NCBI GenBank assembly: GCA_015056365.1
Contig: SVGM01000002.1
Coordinates: 124,001-188,000 of the forward strand
Direction of reading: 5' to 3'
DNA length: 64,000 nucleotides
Source: Clostridiales bacterium
GTDB lineage: Bacteria; Bacillota; Clostridia; Christensenellales; Aristaeellaceae
Under the pieces are notes generated by a model. That model ran no database searches and had not been told where the DNA came from. It was given only the letters and a program-made list of their open reading frames with translations. Below are positions 31,839 to 39,926 of the stretch, piece by piece. Within the stretch, counting starts at the first letter, position 1; the number at the start of each line of letters is the position of its first letter. The position numbers and the translations under genes were made by a program.

Positions 31839-33650
31839 TCACTTATCATCATTCATCTTGAGCACAGCCAGGAACGCTTCGCTGGGCACTTCCACGGTGC
31901 CGAACTGGCGCATACGCTTCTTGCCTTCCTTCTGCTTTTCAAGCAGTTTCTTCTTACGGGTGATGTCGCCGCCGTAACACTTGGCCAAAACGTCCTTGCG
32001 CATGGCTTTGACGGTCTCGCGGGCAATGACCTTGCCGCCGATGGCAGCCTGAATGGGAATTTCGAACATCTGGCGCGGAATGACTTCCTTGAGCTTTTCA
32101 GCGATGGAACGGCCGCGGGCATAGGCCTTGTCCTTGTGGACGATGATGGAGAAGGCGTCGCAGATGTCACCGTTGAGCAGGATGTCCATCTTAACCAGCT
32201 CGGAGGGCATGTAGCCCTTCAGTTCGTAGTCGAAGCTGGCATAGCCGCGGCTGCGGCTCTTCACCTGATCGAAGAATTCGTAGATGATCTCGTTCAAGGG
32301 CATTTCGTAGATCAGCTTGACGCGGCTGCCCTCGTACTGCATATCAATGAAAATGCCGCGTTTATCCACGCAGATATCCATCATGGCGCCCACATAATCC
32401 TGCGGGGTGTAGATGGTGGCGGTGACGTAGGGCTCCTCCATGTGCTCGATCTCGCCGATCCCGGGCAGGTTGGAGGGGTTGTCGATGTCGATCTCGGTGC
32501 CGTCGGTCTTGAACACGTGATAGATAACACTGGGAGCGGTGGTGACCAGATCCAGATCGAACTCCCGCTCCAGCCGCTGCTGGATGATCTCCATATGGAG
32601 CAGACCAAGGAAGCCACAACGGAAGCCATAGCCCAGCGCCACGGAGGTTTCCGGGTCAAAGGTGAGGGAAGCGTCGTTCATGCGGAGTTTTTCGAGAGCA
32701 TCCCGCAGGTTATCGTAATCCGCGCCATCGGCGGGATAGATGCCGCAGAACACCATGGGAGTCACCTGGCGGTAGCCGGGCAGGGGTTCGGGGGCAGGAT
32801 TGGCGGCGTCGGTAATGGTGTCGCCCACACGGGTGTCGCCCAAGTCCTTGATGCTGGCAGCGATATAACCTACGTCGCCGGGACGCAGCTCGTCGCAGGG
32901 CACGTAGCCGGGTCGGAAGGTGCCCACCTCCACGATGTCAAACTCGCTGCCGGACTGCATCAGCCGCATGCGCATGCCGGGACGTACGCTGCCGTGCATC
33001 ACGCGCACAAAGCAAATGGCTCCCTTGTAATTATCGTAGTAAGCGTCAAAAATCAACGCCTGCAAGGGCGCATCCTCGTTGCCCTTGGGCGGCGGCACAA
33101 ACTTAACGATGGCCTCCAGCACGTCCTCGCAGTTGAGACCGGTTTTGGCGGAGATCATGGGCGCTTCGGAAGCGTCCAAACCGATCACGTCCTCGATCTC
33201 CTGCTTCACCTCTTCCGGACGCGCAGAGATCAGATCGATCTTGTTGATGACAGGCACGGTCTCCAGATCGTGCTCCAGCGCCATGTATACATTGGCAAGG
33301 GTCTGGGCTTCGATGCCCTGCGTGGCGTCCACCACCAGCAGCGCGCCCTCGCAGGCCGCCAGCGCGCGGCTGACCTCGTAGCTGAAGTCCACGTGACCGG
33401 GGGTGTCGATCAGGTTCAGGGTATAGGTCTCGCCGTCCTTGGCCTTGTACTGCATGCGCACGGCCTTGGACTTGATGGTGATACCGCGCTCCCGCTCCAG
33501 CTCCATGGAGTCCAGGATCTGCTCCACCATCTGCCGCTGCTCAAAAACGCCGGTCATCTCCAAAAGACGGTCGGCCAGCGTGCTCTTGCCGTGGTCAATA
33601 TGGGCGATGATACAAAAATTTCGAATATGGGAAAGGCGTTCGTTGCTCAT
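31839..33650 (-). CDS. lepA: Elongation factor 4 (LepA) GTPase
   Basis: 603 residues, full family length. A ribosome-associated GTPase that acts on stalled or misplaced ribosomes and affects initiation-phase assembly. G1 is AHIDHGKST, the switch region [14 protein letters not shown]3 DTPGHVDF and G4 NKIDL. The LepA-specific C-terminal domain carries YPLN-type [40 protein letters not shown] (given in part). Start ATG 33650 ([12 protein letters not shown]) is preferred over an upstream ATG for its AGGAGG. Confidence 0.97.
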   Translation of the reverse strand: MSNERLSHIRNFCIIAHIDHGKSTLADRLLEMTGVFEQRQMVEQILDSMELERERGITIKSKAVRMQYKAKDGETYTLNLIDTPGHVDFSYEVSRALAACEGALLVVDATQGIEAQTLANVYMALEHDLETVPVINKIDLISARPEEVKQEIEDVIGLDASEAPMISAKTGLNCEDVLEAIVKFVPPPKGNEDAPLQALIFDAYYDNYKGAICFVRVMHGSVRPGMRMRLMQSGSEFDIVEVGTFRPGYVPCDELRPGDVGYIAASIKDLGDTRVGDTITDAANPAPEPLPGYRQVTPMVFCGIYPADGADYDNLRDALEKLRMNDASLTFDPETSVALGYGFRCGFLGLLHMEIIQQRLEREFDLDLVTTAPSVIYHVFKTDGTEIDIDNPSNLPGIGEIEHMEEPYVTATIYTPQDYVGAMMDICVDKRGIFIDMQYEGSRVKLIYEMPLNEIIYEFFDQVKSRSRGYASFDYELKGYMPSELVKMDILLNGDICDAFSIIVHKDKAYARGRSIAEKLKEVIPRQMFEIPIQAAIGGKVIARETVKAMRKDVLAKCYGGDITRKKKLLEKQKEGKKRMRQFGTVEVPSEAFLAVLKMNDDK

Positions 33651-33688
33651 CAGCGCCGCCCCCTCCTTGCTTTTTGGATTCATCCTTC

Positions 33689-33717
33689 ATCATAACGAAA
33701 AGCGGGAGAAAATGCAA
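33689..33717 (-). promoter_or_regulatory. Promoter of lepA
   Basis: On the minus strand, TTGCAT (33712-33717), 17 bases, TATGAT (33689-33694). Confidence 0.7.
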
Positions 33718-33742
33718 GGGTTGCAGGGAGGAATCGTGGAGT

Positions 33743-33771
33743 TTGCTGTTTGGGACGGGGTGTGGTACAAT
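33743..33771 (+). promoter_or_regulatory. Promoter of the AT-rich acetyltransferase gene
   Basis: TTGCTG (33743-33748), 17 bases, TACAAT (33766-33771), divergent from lepA. Confidence 0.7.
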
Positions 33772-33804
33772 AAACACACAAAACTTGAATTTGACGAGGT
33801 AACT

Positions 33805-34245
33805 ATGAACTATAAAGCTATTACATCATCAGACGAATTGTGGTGCAAAGTGCGTAATTATGCAAAAAGTTGTTCGTGGAGAGCAGGAAAGACTTTGGCT
33901 AACGCCATTGATAACAATGTCTTTCAAGATTGGGAAAGAGTTGTTGTTGCCATAGATAATGAGAGAATATGTGGATACTGTACTATTGCAAAAACAGATT
34001 GTATTCCTAATGTTTCATATACACCTTATATTGGTTTTCTGTTTGTTGACGAGGCGTACAGAGGAAATAGACTAAGCCAGCAAATAATCTGTTATGCAAT
34101 GGACTATCTTAAAAGTGTTGGTTTTGATAAAGTGTATTTAGTAAGTGACCATGAGAATTTATATGAAAAATATGGTTTTCGTGTAATAGACCGTAAAATG
34201 GCGCCATGGGGTTCTGAAGAAAAAATATATATGCAAGAATTATGA
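33805..34245 (+). CDS. GNAT acetyltransferase in an AT-rich insert
   Basis: 146 residues with the acetyl-CoA site FVDEAYRGNRLSQQIICYAMDYL (given in part) and the C-terminal YLVSDHENLYEKYGFRVIDR. The substrate is unknown. Start ATG 33805 has GAGGT upstream. Its codons are strongly A+T-rich, in contrast with lepA beside it, which suggests recent transfer together with the next gene. Confidence 0.88.
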   Translation: MNYKAITSSDELWCKVRNYAKSCSWRAGKTLANAIDNNVFQDWERVVVAIDNERICGYCTIAKTDCIPNVSYTPYIGFLFVDEAYRGNRLSQQIICYAMDYLKSVGFDKVYLVSDHENLYEKYGFRVIDRKMAPWGSEEKIYMQEL

Positions 34246-34311
34246 TGCAGACAAATTCCAATTTTGCGGTGAGACGTAATTAGATTCAGAATGACAGGAG
34301 TTGATAAATCA

Positions 34312-35133
34312 ATGAGTAAGATTCAAATAGATAGAGATTATGTTGAATTAAGCTTTCTACGCTATATTGACAATTTGCTTAGCCTTCCAGAGATAGAAGG
34401 GGTGAAGTTGTGTGATATTGTAATACAAAACAACGAAAGTAAGGAAGCAAATGTAAAGGAAGCTTTGAGCCAAAGTTATCATGATTGTTACAGCGATTCA
34501 GACATAAGTATAATAGTTAACCTACCGACGAATAGTAAAATAACACCTTTGGAATACATGAAGCATCCAAGTAGGTTCGGCATAACGCCTGATAAATATC
34601 TTGGATTTTTTTTAACTGTTGATTCTGGTATTTATCGAATTATTTTCAAAGATGGCACAAGATATGATTTTGGGTTTGAATTTAGATATGATGATTCATT
34701 TAAGGATGTCGAATTACAGGCTGAACCTGAAAGATATAGCAATCCTAAATGGCCGACAGAGAAGATAGATGAGTTCTGGTTTATTATGATTCAGGCCTTA
34801 GGAAAGCTGTATAGGCGAGATTATCTGATTAGCAGTCATTTGGCTAATATAAATATTAATGAGACTCTTGTTCAACAGATGATTTTGCGTGATGTTGAGC
34901 ATGGTACAAATCATCATCGTTATGGTTATAGTGAGGAACTGATATATCGTAAATATGAAGGTCAGAATAAATTTGTGACGGGTGATGATACATTTGACAT
35001 GATAGCGGATAAGCTTTATGCTGCTGCATTGGCTTATGATGAGCTGACAAAACATTTTTACCCAGAATATGAGGCGAGAAGTGAAATTTTATTTGAGATC
35101 TGGAAATGTTACGATGAGCATAGAAGTATATAG
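34312..35133 (+). CDS. Pol-beta-type nucleotidyltransferase (aminoglycoside adenylyltransferase-like)
   Basis: 273 residues. The catalytic acid pair is Asp62-x-Asp64 in YSDSDISIIV, with a further acid in RYDFGFEF, and the C-terminal helical region FWFIMIQALGKLYRRDYLISSHL resembles AadE/ANT-type enzymes. Such enzymes add AMP to a drug hydroxyl, but many homologues have no known drug. Start ATG 34312 has GGAG 11 bases upstream; ATG 34291 is a weaker choice. It is as A+T-rich as the preceding acetyltransferase and lies 66 bases after it. Confidence 0.7.
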   Translation: MSKIQIDRDYVELSFLRYIDNLLSLPEIEGVKLCDIVIQNNESKEANVKEALSQSYHDCYSDSDISIIVNLPTNSKITPLEYMKHPSRFGITPDKYLGFFLTVDSGIYRIIFKDGTRYDFGFEFRYDDSFKDVELQAEPERYSNPKWPTEKIDEFWFIMIQALGKLYRRDYLISSHLANININETLVQQMILRDVEHGTNHHRYGYSEELIYRKYEGQNKFVTGDDTFDMIADKLYAAALAYDELTKHFYPEYEARSEILFEIWKCYDEHRSI

Positions 35134-35215
35134 TAGATAAGAAAATATATCTCGATTCTCAAGAAACTTTCAGTTTGACTGAGCGACAAATTTCAATTTA
35201 TCGAGCCGGCCTTCC

Positions 35216-35803
35216 CTATAGGCCAAACGTCTCCTTCTCCACCACCTGATACAGATCCATCCCCATCTTTTCTTCAAAATACGCTTTCAACTGAATATTC
35301 TTATCCCACTTGGCCTGCGGGTACATCCCATACCGGGCTTTCACATCGCCCATGCGGGCCTCCATGTCCAGTACGCCCTCTGCGCCAGCCAGCGAATCGC
35401 ATAGCTGGATGAGGCGGTCGTAGTCGTCCATTTCTATGCTGGCCAGCCCATCAACAATCAATCGCCGTTCTTCCTCCGATACATCCTGCTTGCCGATGTA
35501 TTCCTCCAACCGTCCATTGTTGAAGGAATGGGTCAGACAGATGCGGGCGGCTTCGTCATAGCCAAGGGACAGCATGTAGGAATACCCGTCGCTCACGTGC
35601 CCCAGATGCCGCACGCCGAACTTCCGCCCAATGTCATGGAGCAGGCCGAGCACATAGGCTTTCTCCCCATCCATACCGGGGCTGCGGCTGGCGATGGCAC
35701 GGGCGCAATGGGCCGCCACCCGGCTGTGGTTGCCCCATGGGCCGGGATTGCAGGCTTCCGCTTCGCCAAGCAGACGCTGGGCTTCTTCTTTGGTAGGCAG
35801 CAT
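35216..35803 (-). CDS. HD-domain phosphohydrolase
   Basis: 195 residues. HD metal-site residues: His26 (WGNHSRVAAHC), His56-Asp57 (LLHDIGRKFG), a further His in THSFNNG, and Asp in LIQLCDSLAG. The closest look is to small HD proteins of Firmicutes with unknown phosphate-ester substrates. ATG 35803 follows AAGGAGG. Confidence 0.85.
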   Translation of the reverse strand: MLPTKEEAQRLLGEAEACNPGPWGNHSRVAAHCARAIASRSPGMDGEKAYVLGLLHDIGRKFGVRHLGHVSDGYSYMLSLGYDEAARICLTHSFNNGRLEEYIGKQDVSEEERRLIVDGLASIEMDDYDRLIQLCDSLAGAEGVLDMEARMGDVKARYGMYPQAKWDKNIQLKAYFEEKMGMDLYQVVEKETFGL

Positions 35804-35844
35804 ATTCGTTTCCTCCTTAGTTCTCGGATGCTTATCAAACGAAA

Positions 35845-35878
35845 ATCGCCCCCGGAAGCATCCCTCCGGGAGCGATCA
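35845..35878 (-). terminator. Terminator after the DUF1294 gene
   Basis: On the minus strand, CGCTCCCGGA / TCCGGGGGCG stem followed by ATTTTCGTTT. Confidence 0.7.
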
Positions 35879-35912
35879 GCGGACGGTTTCAGCGCAACCG
35901 CCAAAATCAGGC

Positions 35913-36206
35913 TTACTTGATGAACAGGAAATAAGCGCCCACAGCCAAAATGGCGATCTGTACAATCAGCATCAGCGGGAAGAACACGGCGAAATACCAG
36001 TGCTTGGTCTTGTGGCGAAGGAGCTTCATACCCAGCACGCCGCCCAGACCGCCGAAGCAGGCCGTGGCAATGAACAGGGTGGCTTCCGGCACACGCCAGC
36101 TGCCCTTCTTGGCGCAGTTTTTGTCGTGCATCATCAGGAAAAAGGAAACCAGATTGGTGATCACCAGAATCACAAGGGCGATCAGGACGATAACGGTATG
36201 ATTCAT
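35913..36206 (-). CDS. DUF1294 membrane protein
   Basis: 97 residues with three or four membrane helices and the family signature MMHDKNCAKKGSWRVPEATLF, then FGGLGGVLGMKLLRHKTKHWYF. Role unknown; members are small inner-membrane proteins. The start has GAGGAA upstream. Confidence 0.88.
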   Translation of the reverse strand: MNHTVIVLIALVILVITNLVSFFLMMHDKNCAKKGSWRVPEATLFIATACFGGLGGVLGMKLLRHKTKHWYFAVFFPLMLIVQIAILAVGAYFLFIK

Positions 36207-36237
36207 GGGGCATTCCTCGCTTTCGTATTTTCACCTT

Positions 36238-36266
36238 ATTGTATCGGATTGTGGTAGATTTGTCAC
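36238..36266 (-). promoter_or_regulatory. Promoter of the DUF1294 gene
   Basis: On the minus strand, GTGACA (36261-36266), 17 bases, TACAAT (36238-36243). Confidence 0.6.
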
Positions 36267-36320
36267 CGGTGAGGATTGTACCGGTTGTGTATTTGGCCGG
36301 CGTTTTGGCAGCCCGACGGA

Positions 36321-37199
36321 TCACAGGTCGTCTTCCTCTTCCTCCTCCGGCTCCTCAGCCTTGGGCACAACAGGCGGCGCTTCGAACAGATGATCCATCT
36401 CCTCGTTTGTAAGTCCGGTCTTGATGAGAAAGCGATCCTCCAGCCGGATGCTTCGGTCTGCCATGGTCAGGGTTTCCCGGCTGACCACGCTCATGCCCCA
36501 AGGCCACTGCCCGGTGCGGGAGGCATCCATCATCATGCCGATGGCGTTGTTGATGGATGCGTCATTCATATTGGAAAAAAAGCCGTACTGGCGCAGCGCT
36601 TGACGCAGGGGGCCGATATCGCCGTTGTTCAGCAGCACCCGGTGGGGCTGTACCGCAGACGCGATGCACCCCAGCGTATACTGGGAATTCGAGCCTTCGG
36701 TGGCCTGACAGTGCTGGACATACACTTCCTTGATATCTGCCAGCGACCGGGCATAGGTGCGCAGTACGCTAAGCATGCCCTCCACTTCGCCGTCGGCCTC
36801 GTTACGTGCGTCCACCAGATCGGAGTATTCCTCCCGGTCGTACAGGTCGTAGTCGTATTCCTCGTAGTAACCCTCATGATAGGCTTCGTCGTACTCATCG
36901 TAGAGCCACAGGTCATCCTCCGCGCCGATGAATTCGTCCACGCCCTCGTCAATTACATCCACGTCCGCCGTCACCCGGAAGGAATGCTTGAGCAGTTTCA
37001 GCAACTGGGCCAAATCCTTAACCCCAGCGGCCTTTTTCAGGTCGAGGTACACCTCGCCCTCCGCGTCCAGATAGCCGAACAGGCCGTGCGCTGTGGAATA
37101 AATGCTGCACTGGGTACGCACGCCGTTGTGCAGCACAACTCCCACGGTCATGGTGTGGCGGCTGGCGGGCAGGTTGGGATAGACGGGCTGCTGATTCAT
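36321..37199 (-). CDS. Acidic protein of unknown function with a Tyr/Asp/Glu-rich segment
   Basis: 292 residues, not recognised. After a beta-rich N-terminal domain (about 10-90) comes a striking Tyr/Asp/Glu-rich stretch (about 95-135; WLYDEYDEAYHEGYYEEY begins it). A helical region follows (about 140-270; SVLRTYARSLADIKEVYVQH), then an all-acidic tail (EEPEEEEEDDL). No signal or membrane helix. Start ATG 37199 has AAGGAGG. It is probably cytosolic; no partner is evident. Confidence 0.7.
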   Translation of the reverse strand: MNQQPVYPNLPASRHTMTVGVVLHNGVRTQCSIYSTAHGLFGYLDAEGEVYLDLKKAAGVKDLAQLLKLLKHSFRVTADVDVIDEGVDEFIGAEDDLWLYDEYDEAYHEGYYEEYDYDLYDREEYSDLVDARNEADGEVEGMLSVLRTYARSLADIKEVYVQHCQATEGSNSQYTLGCIASAVQPHRVLLNNGDIGPLRQALRQYGFFSNMNDASINNAIGMMMDASRTGQWPWGMSVVSRETLTMADRSIRLEDRFLIKTGLTNEEMDHLFEAPPVVPKAEEPEEEEEDDL

Positions 37200-37292
37200 A
37201 GGCGTGCCTCCTTGGGATGATGACAAATGGGGCTTATGGTCCTTCCTGATAATGATTCGACAAAACAGGGAAAAGCCCTGCCATGTTCCGGC

Positions 37293-37321
37293 TTGGATTG
37301 ATGAGGAAAGCATGCTATACT
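37293..37321 (+). promoter_or_regulatory. Promoter of the leader-kinase unit
   Basis: TTGGAT (37293-37298), 17 bases, TATACT (37316-37321), with TGC before the -10 box. Confidence 0.75.
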
Positions 37322-37352
37322 GGTATTACCAAACAAAAAGGAGGCGGTCGGC

Positions 37353-37424
37353 ATGAAACGTGTACGCCGTGATGAAAACCAGTCTGCTCTGATCAATATC
37401 CAAAAGGAAAACAGTAATCGCTGA
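37353..37424 (+). CDS. 23-residue putative leader peptide
   Basis: MKRVRRDENQSALIN then IQKENSNR and TGA. It has an excellent AAAGGAGG site 9 bases before the ATG and follows a strong promoter by about 30 bases. A perfect hairpin begins at the base after its stop codon and the kinase gene starts 37 bases after the stop. It is too short to identify by homology; the position suggests a regulatory leader. Confidence 0.6.
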   Translation: MKRVRRDENQSALINIQKENSNR

Positions 37425-37449
37425 GCAGACACGGAAGCATCGTGTCTGC
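37425..37449 (+). promoter_or_regulatory. Perfect hairpin between leader ORF and kinase gene
   Basis: GCAGACACG-GAAGCAT-CGTGTCTGC, a 9-bp perfect stem immediately after the leader stop and directly before the ribosome site (GGAAAGGA) of the kinase gene. There is no T-run, so it is not a terminator. A ribosome at the leader stop would cover its left arm. Confidence 0.6.
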
Positions 37450-37461
37450 GGAAAGGACACC

Positions 37462-38457
37462 ATGCTCAAACTGAAATATCTTTTTGAAAACTTTGATTTG
37501 GCGAAAAATTGCATAGAACTGTGGGATCACGACCCCGAACATCTGGAAGAAACCCTTGGATGGTTCCGGATTTCCTCCAATGCGGTCTACCCCTTCCGCC
37601 AGAAGGATGGGCTGTGTTTCCTGCGTCTTTGTCCCGCAGAAGAAAAACCGCTGGCTGATGTTGAAAGCGAAATCGCCATCATCCAGTGGCTGAGGGCTGA
37701 GGGGTTTCCCGCCATGGAGCCCGTCCCCATGAAGGATGGACGGCTGTGCGCCCGGCTGGCCACTCCATGGGGCGGCCATGTGGCTTCCTGCTTCCGGCAG
37801 GTGGCGGGAAAACCGCTGGAGGACATCCCTGCTGCCCCTGCGCTGGTGGAGGGATATGGCCGCTGTCTGGGACAGCTCCATCGGCTGATGCAGGCCTGCC
37901 CGTATGGAAACCAACGTCGGAGCCACCGGGAATTGCTGAGGGAAACGGAACAGCGGCTCGCAACACACCAAGCCCCGCCAGCCCTGTTGGACTGCTGCCG
38001 CAGCGTTGAACATCAATTGAGCCTCCTGCCCATCACAAAGGACAACTACGGCCTCATCCATTATGACTTTGAACCGGACAATGTGTTCTGCGACCCGCAA
38101 ACCGGCTTATTTGCTGTGATCGACTTCGATGACATGCTCCGCTGCTGGTATGCGCTGGATGTGGTGCGTGCGCTGGATGGGCTTTGCGATGTGGGTGGCG
38201 ATACGGATACCCCCTGCCAGCTGCCCGACTACGACCCGGCTGCGCTGTTTCTCAGGGGCTACCGTACCGTGCGTTCCTTCACCGATGCGGATGAAGCGGC
38301 GCTGCCCGTGATGCGCAGACTGGTGCAGCTCGTGGAGTATGCAGGGCTTTTACATGTACTCAGCGAGGAGGTACAGCATCCGCCGGAATGGATGGTGCAG
38401 CTGCGGTGGCGGCTGGAGGAAAAGATGCGTTGGTTGGCGGGTGAATTGGAGATGTGA
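37462..38457 (+). CDS. APH/choline-kinase-fold phosphotransferase
   Basis: 331 residues. Kinase-fold enzyme with the Brenner motif His200-Tyr-Asp202-Phe-x-x-x-Asn207 (GLIHYDFEPDN) and the metal-binding Asp221 in VIDFDDML. An N-lobe with CFLRLCP and ESEIAIIQWLRAEG precedes it. It phosphorylates a small-molecule hydroxyl; candidates include an antibiotic or a metabolite such as an amino alcohol. A leader ORF and hairpin upstream suggest translational control, as seen for some drug-modifying genes (inference). Confidence 0.82.
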   Translation: MLKLKYLFENFDLAKNCIELWDHDPEHLEETLGWFRISSNAVYPFRQKDGLCFLRLCPAEEKPLADVESEIAIIQWLRAEGFPAMEPVPMKDGRLCARLATPWGGHVASCFRQVAGKPLEDIPAAPALVEGYGRCLGQLHRLMQACPYGNQRRSHRELLRETEQRLATHQAPPALLDCCRSVEHQLSLLPITKDNYGLIHYDFEPDNVFCDPQTGLFAVIDFDDMLRCWYALDVVRALDGLCDVGGDTDTPCQLPDYDPAALFLRGYRTVRSFTDADEAALPVMRRLVQLVEYAGLLHVLSEEVQHPPEWMVQLRWRLEEKMRWLAGELEM

Positions 38458-38462
38458 ACGTG

Positions 38463-38519
38463 GCAGTCCCTCACTCAGTCCTGCGGGCTGCCAGCCCTCC
38501 TTAAGCAGGGGAGCCTTTC
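38463..38519. repeat. Intergenic repeat element of the CTCACTCAGTC type
   Basis: GGCAGTCCCTCACTCAGTC, then CTGCGGGCTGCC and AGCCCTCCTTAAGCAGGG. Sequences beginning CCCTCACTCAGTC and ending in a GGAGGG/CCCTCC pair occur between genes in many Clostridia genomes (from memory). Only one copy is in this window. Confidence 0.45.
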
Positions 38520-38530
38520 AGATCACCCTT

Positions 38531-38545
38531 TGTATACTGTATACA
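38531..38545. promoter_or_regulatory. Perfect palindrome upstream of livK
   Basis: TGTATAC-T-GTATACA, 15 bp, typical in size and symmetry of a GntR- or TetR-type operator. The regulator is unknown. Confidence 0.45.
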
Positions 38546-38552
38546 TTCGCTT

Positions 38553-38566
38553 TGCAAACGCTTTCA
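38553..38566 (+). promoter_or_regulatory. Predicted cre site (CcpA) upstream of livK
   Basis: TGCAAACGCTTTCA fits the Bacillus cre consensus TGWNANCGNTNWCA at all but one position. It lies 23 bases upstream of the -35 box, a position where CcpA often activates. Confidence 0.55.
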
Positions 38567-38588
38567 TTGCATTTCCTTTGTACTTTGC

Positions 38589-38618
38589 TTGCATATAGGA
38601 ATCAAACAACAGTATACT
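38589..38618 (+). promoter_or_regulatory. Promoter of livKHMGF
   Basis: TTGCAT (38589-38594), 18 bases, TATACT (38613-38618). Confidence 0.7.
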
Positions 38619-38678
38619 ATCAGTACTTTCCATACGTCTCAATGTATGATTGAGAAAACCTACAGGAGGGACAAGACA

Positions 38679-39833
38679 ATGAAAAAGATTCTGGCTATCA
38701 TTCTTGCAGTTATGATGCTCATCCCCAGCTTTGCCATGGCTGAGAACGTTGTGAAGATCGGCGTGTTCGAGCCCGCTTCCGGCGACAGCGGTGCTGGCGG
38801 CAAGCAGGAAATGCTGGGCATGGAGTATGCCAACAAGGTGCAGCCCACCGTCATGATCGGCGACACCGAGTACACCGTTCAGCTGGTCTACGCTGACAAC
38901 GCCTCCTCCACCGACAAGGCTCCCAGCGCTGCTTCCGAGCTGGTCAACCAGGGCGTGAGCGTTGTGCTGGGCTCCTACGGCTCCGGCGTGTCCATGGCTG
39001 GCTCTCCTCTGTTTGCTGAGGCTGGCATCCCCGCCATCGGCGTCACCTGCACCAATCCTCAGGTTACCGCCGGTAATACCCACTACTTCCGCATCTGCTT
39101 CCTGGATCCCTTCCAGGGCACTGTTCTGGCCAACTACGCTTACAAGACCCTGGGCGTGACCACCGCCTACACCCTGGGCGAGCTGGGCAATGACTACGAT
39201 CAGGGCCTGATCAAGTACTTCACCGAAGCTTTCCAGGCTCTGGGCGGCACCGTCATGGGCGACAGCTTCCCCAACGGCACTGCTGACTTCACCCCCTACA
39301 TCACCAATGCTCAGATGTACGGCGCTGGCGTTATGTTTGCTCCTTGCTCCATCGCTTATGATACTCTGATCATCGACCAGGCCGCCGGTCAGAACGCTGA
39401 GTTCGCTCTGCTGGGCAGCGACACCTGGGACAGCAACAAGATCCTTGAAGCCGCTACCGGCAAGAACCTGAACATCGTCATCAGCACCTTCTATCAGGAA
39501 GGCGGCAACGTGGAGTTCGACGAAGGCTTCAAGGCCTGGCTGAACGCTGATGCCGACGCCATGACCAACAACGGCGGCAACGACATCATCGCTGCTCCCA
39601 GCGCCATGGGTTACGATGCTTACTTCGTAGCTCTGGAGGCCCTGAAGGCTGCCGGTTCTACCGATTCCAAGGCTGTGAACGATGCTCTGTGGACCGTCAC
39701 TTATGAAGGCGTTTCCGGCGCTATCGCTTTCGACGCCGTGAACGGCGACGCTATGCGCGACACCGCTTACATCAAGGCTATTGACACCGCTACCGGCACT
39801 TGGCAGTTCGTGGGTGTGCAGGGCGTCAACTAA
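38679..39833 (+). CDS. livK: Branched-chain amino-acid ABC transporter, substrate-binding protein
   Basis: 384 residues. Captures the substrate (leucine, isoleucine, valine or a related amino acid) outside the cell. The signal peptide ends near residue 21 (PSFAMA); no lipobox Cys is seen, so anchoring in this Gram-positive is unclear. The mature part has the type I binding fold: VVKIGVFEPASGDSGAGGKQ, GVSVVLGSYGSGVSMAGSPL, FRICFLDPFQGTV. Codon choice is strongly biased (GCT, GGC, AAG), suggesting high expression. First gene of a five-gene operon. Confidence 0.93.
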   Translation: MKKILAIILAVMMLIPSFAMAENVVKIGVFEPASGDSGAGGKQEMLGMEYANKVQPTVMIGDTEYTVQLVYADNASSTDKAPSAASELVNQGVSVVLGSYGSGVSMAGSPLFAEAGIPAIGVTCTNPQVTAGNTHYFRICFLDPFQGTVLANYAYKTLGVTTAYTLGELGNDYDQGLIKYFTEAFQALGGTVMGDSFPNGTADFTPYITNAQMYGAGVMFAPCSIAYDTLIIDQAAGQNAEFALLGSDTWDSNKILEAATGKNLNIVISTFYQEGGNVEFDEGFKAWLNADADAMTNNGGNDIIAAPSAMGYDAYFVALEALKAAGSTDSKAVNDALWTVTYEGVSGAIAFDAVNGDAMRDTAYIKAIDTATGTWQFVGVQGVN

Positions 39834-39926
39834 TCCTGACATACGCCGCAAGGCTTATCAAATCCCTGATTTGTGGCGTGGGCACTATCGCCCACGCCAC
39901 ATCCTTTATACAGGAGGCTTCCTCTC

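Noticed and set aside
37462..38457. Calling the APH-fold kinase an aminoglycoside-resistance gene.
   Set aside because: Only the general kinase motifs are visible; many relatives act on metabolites. The leader ORF is suggestive but not proof.
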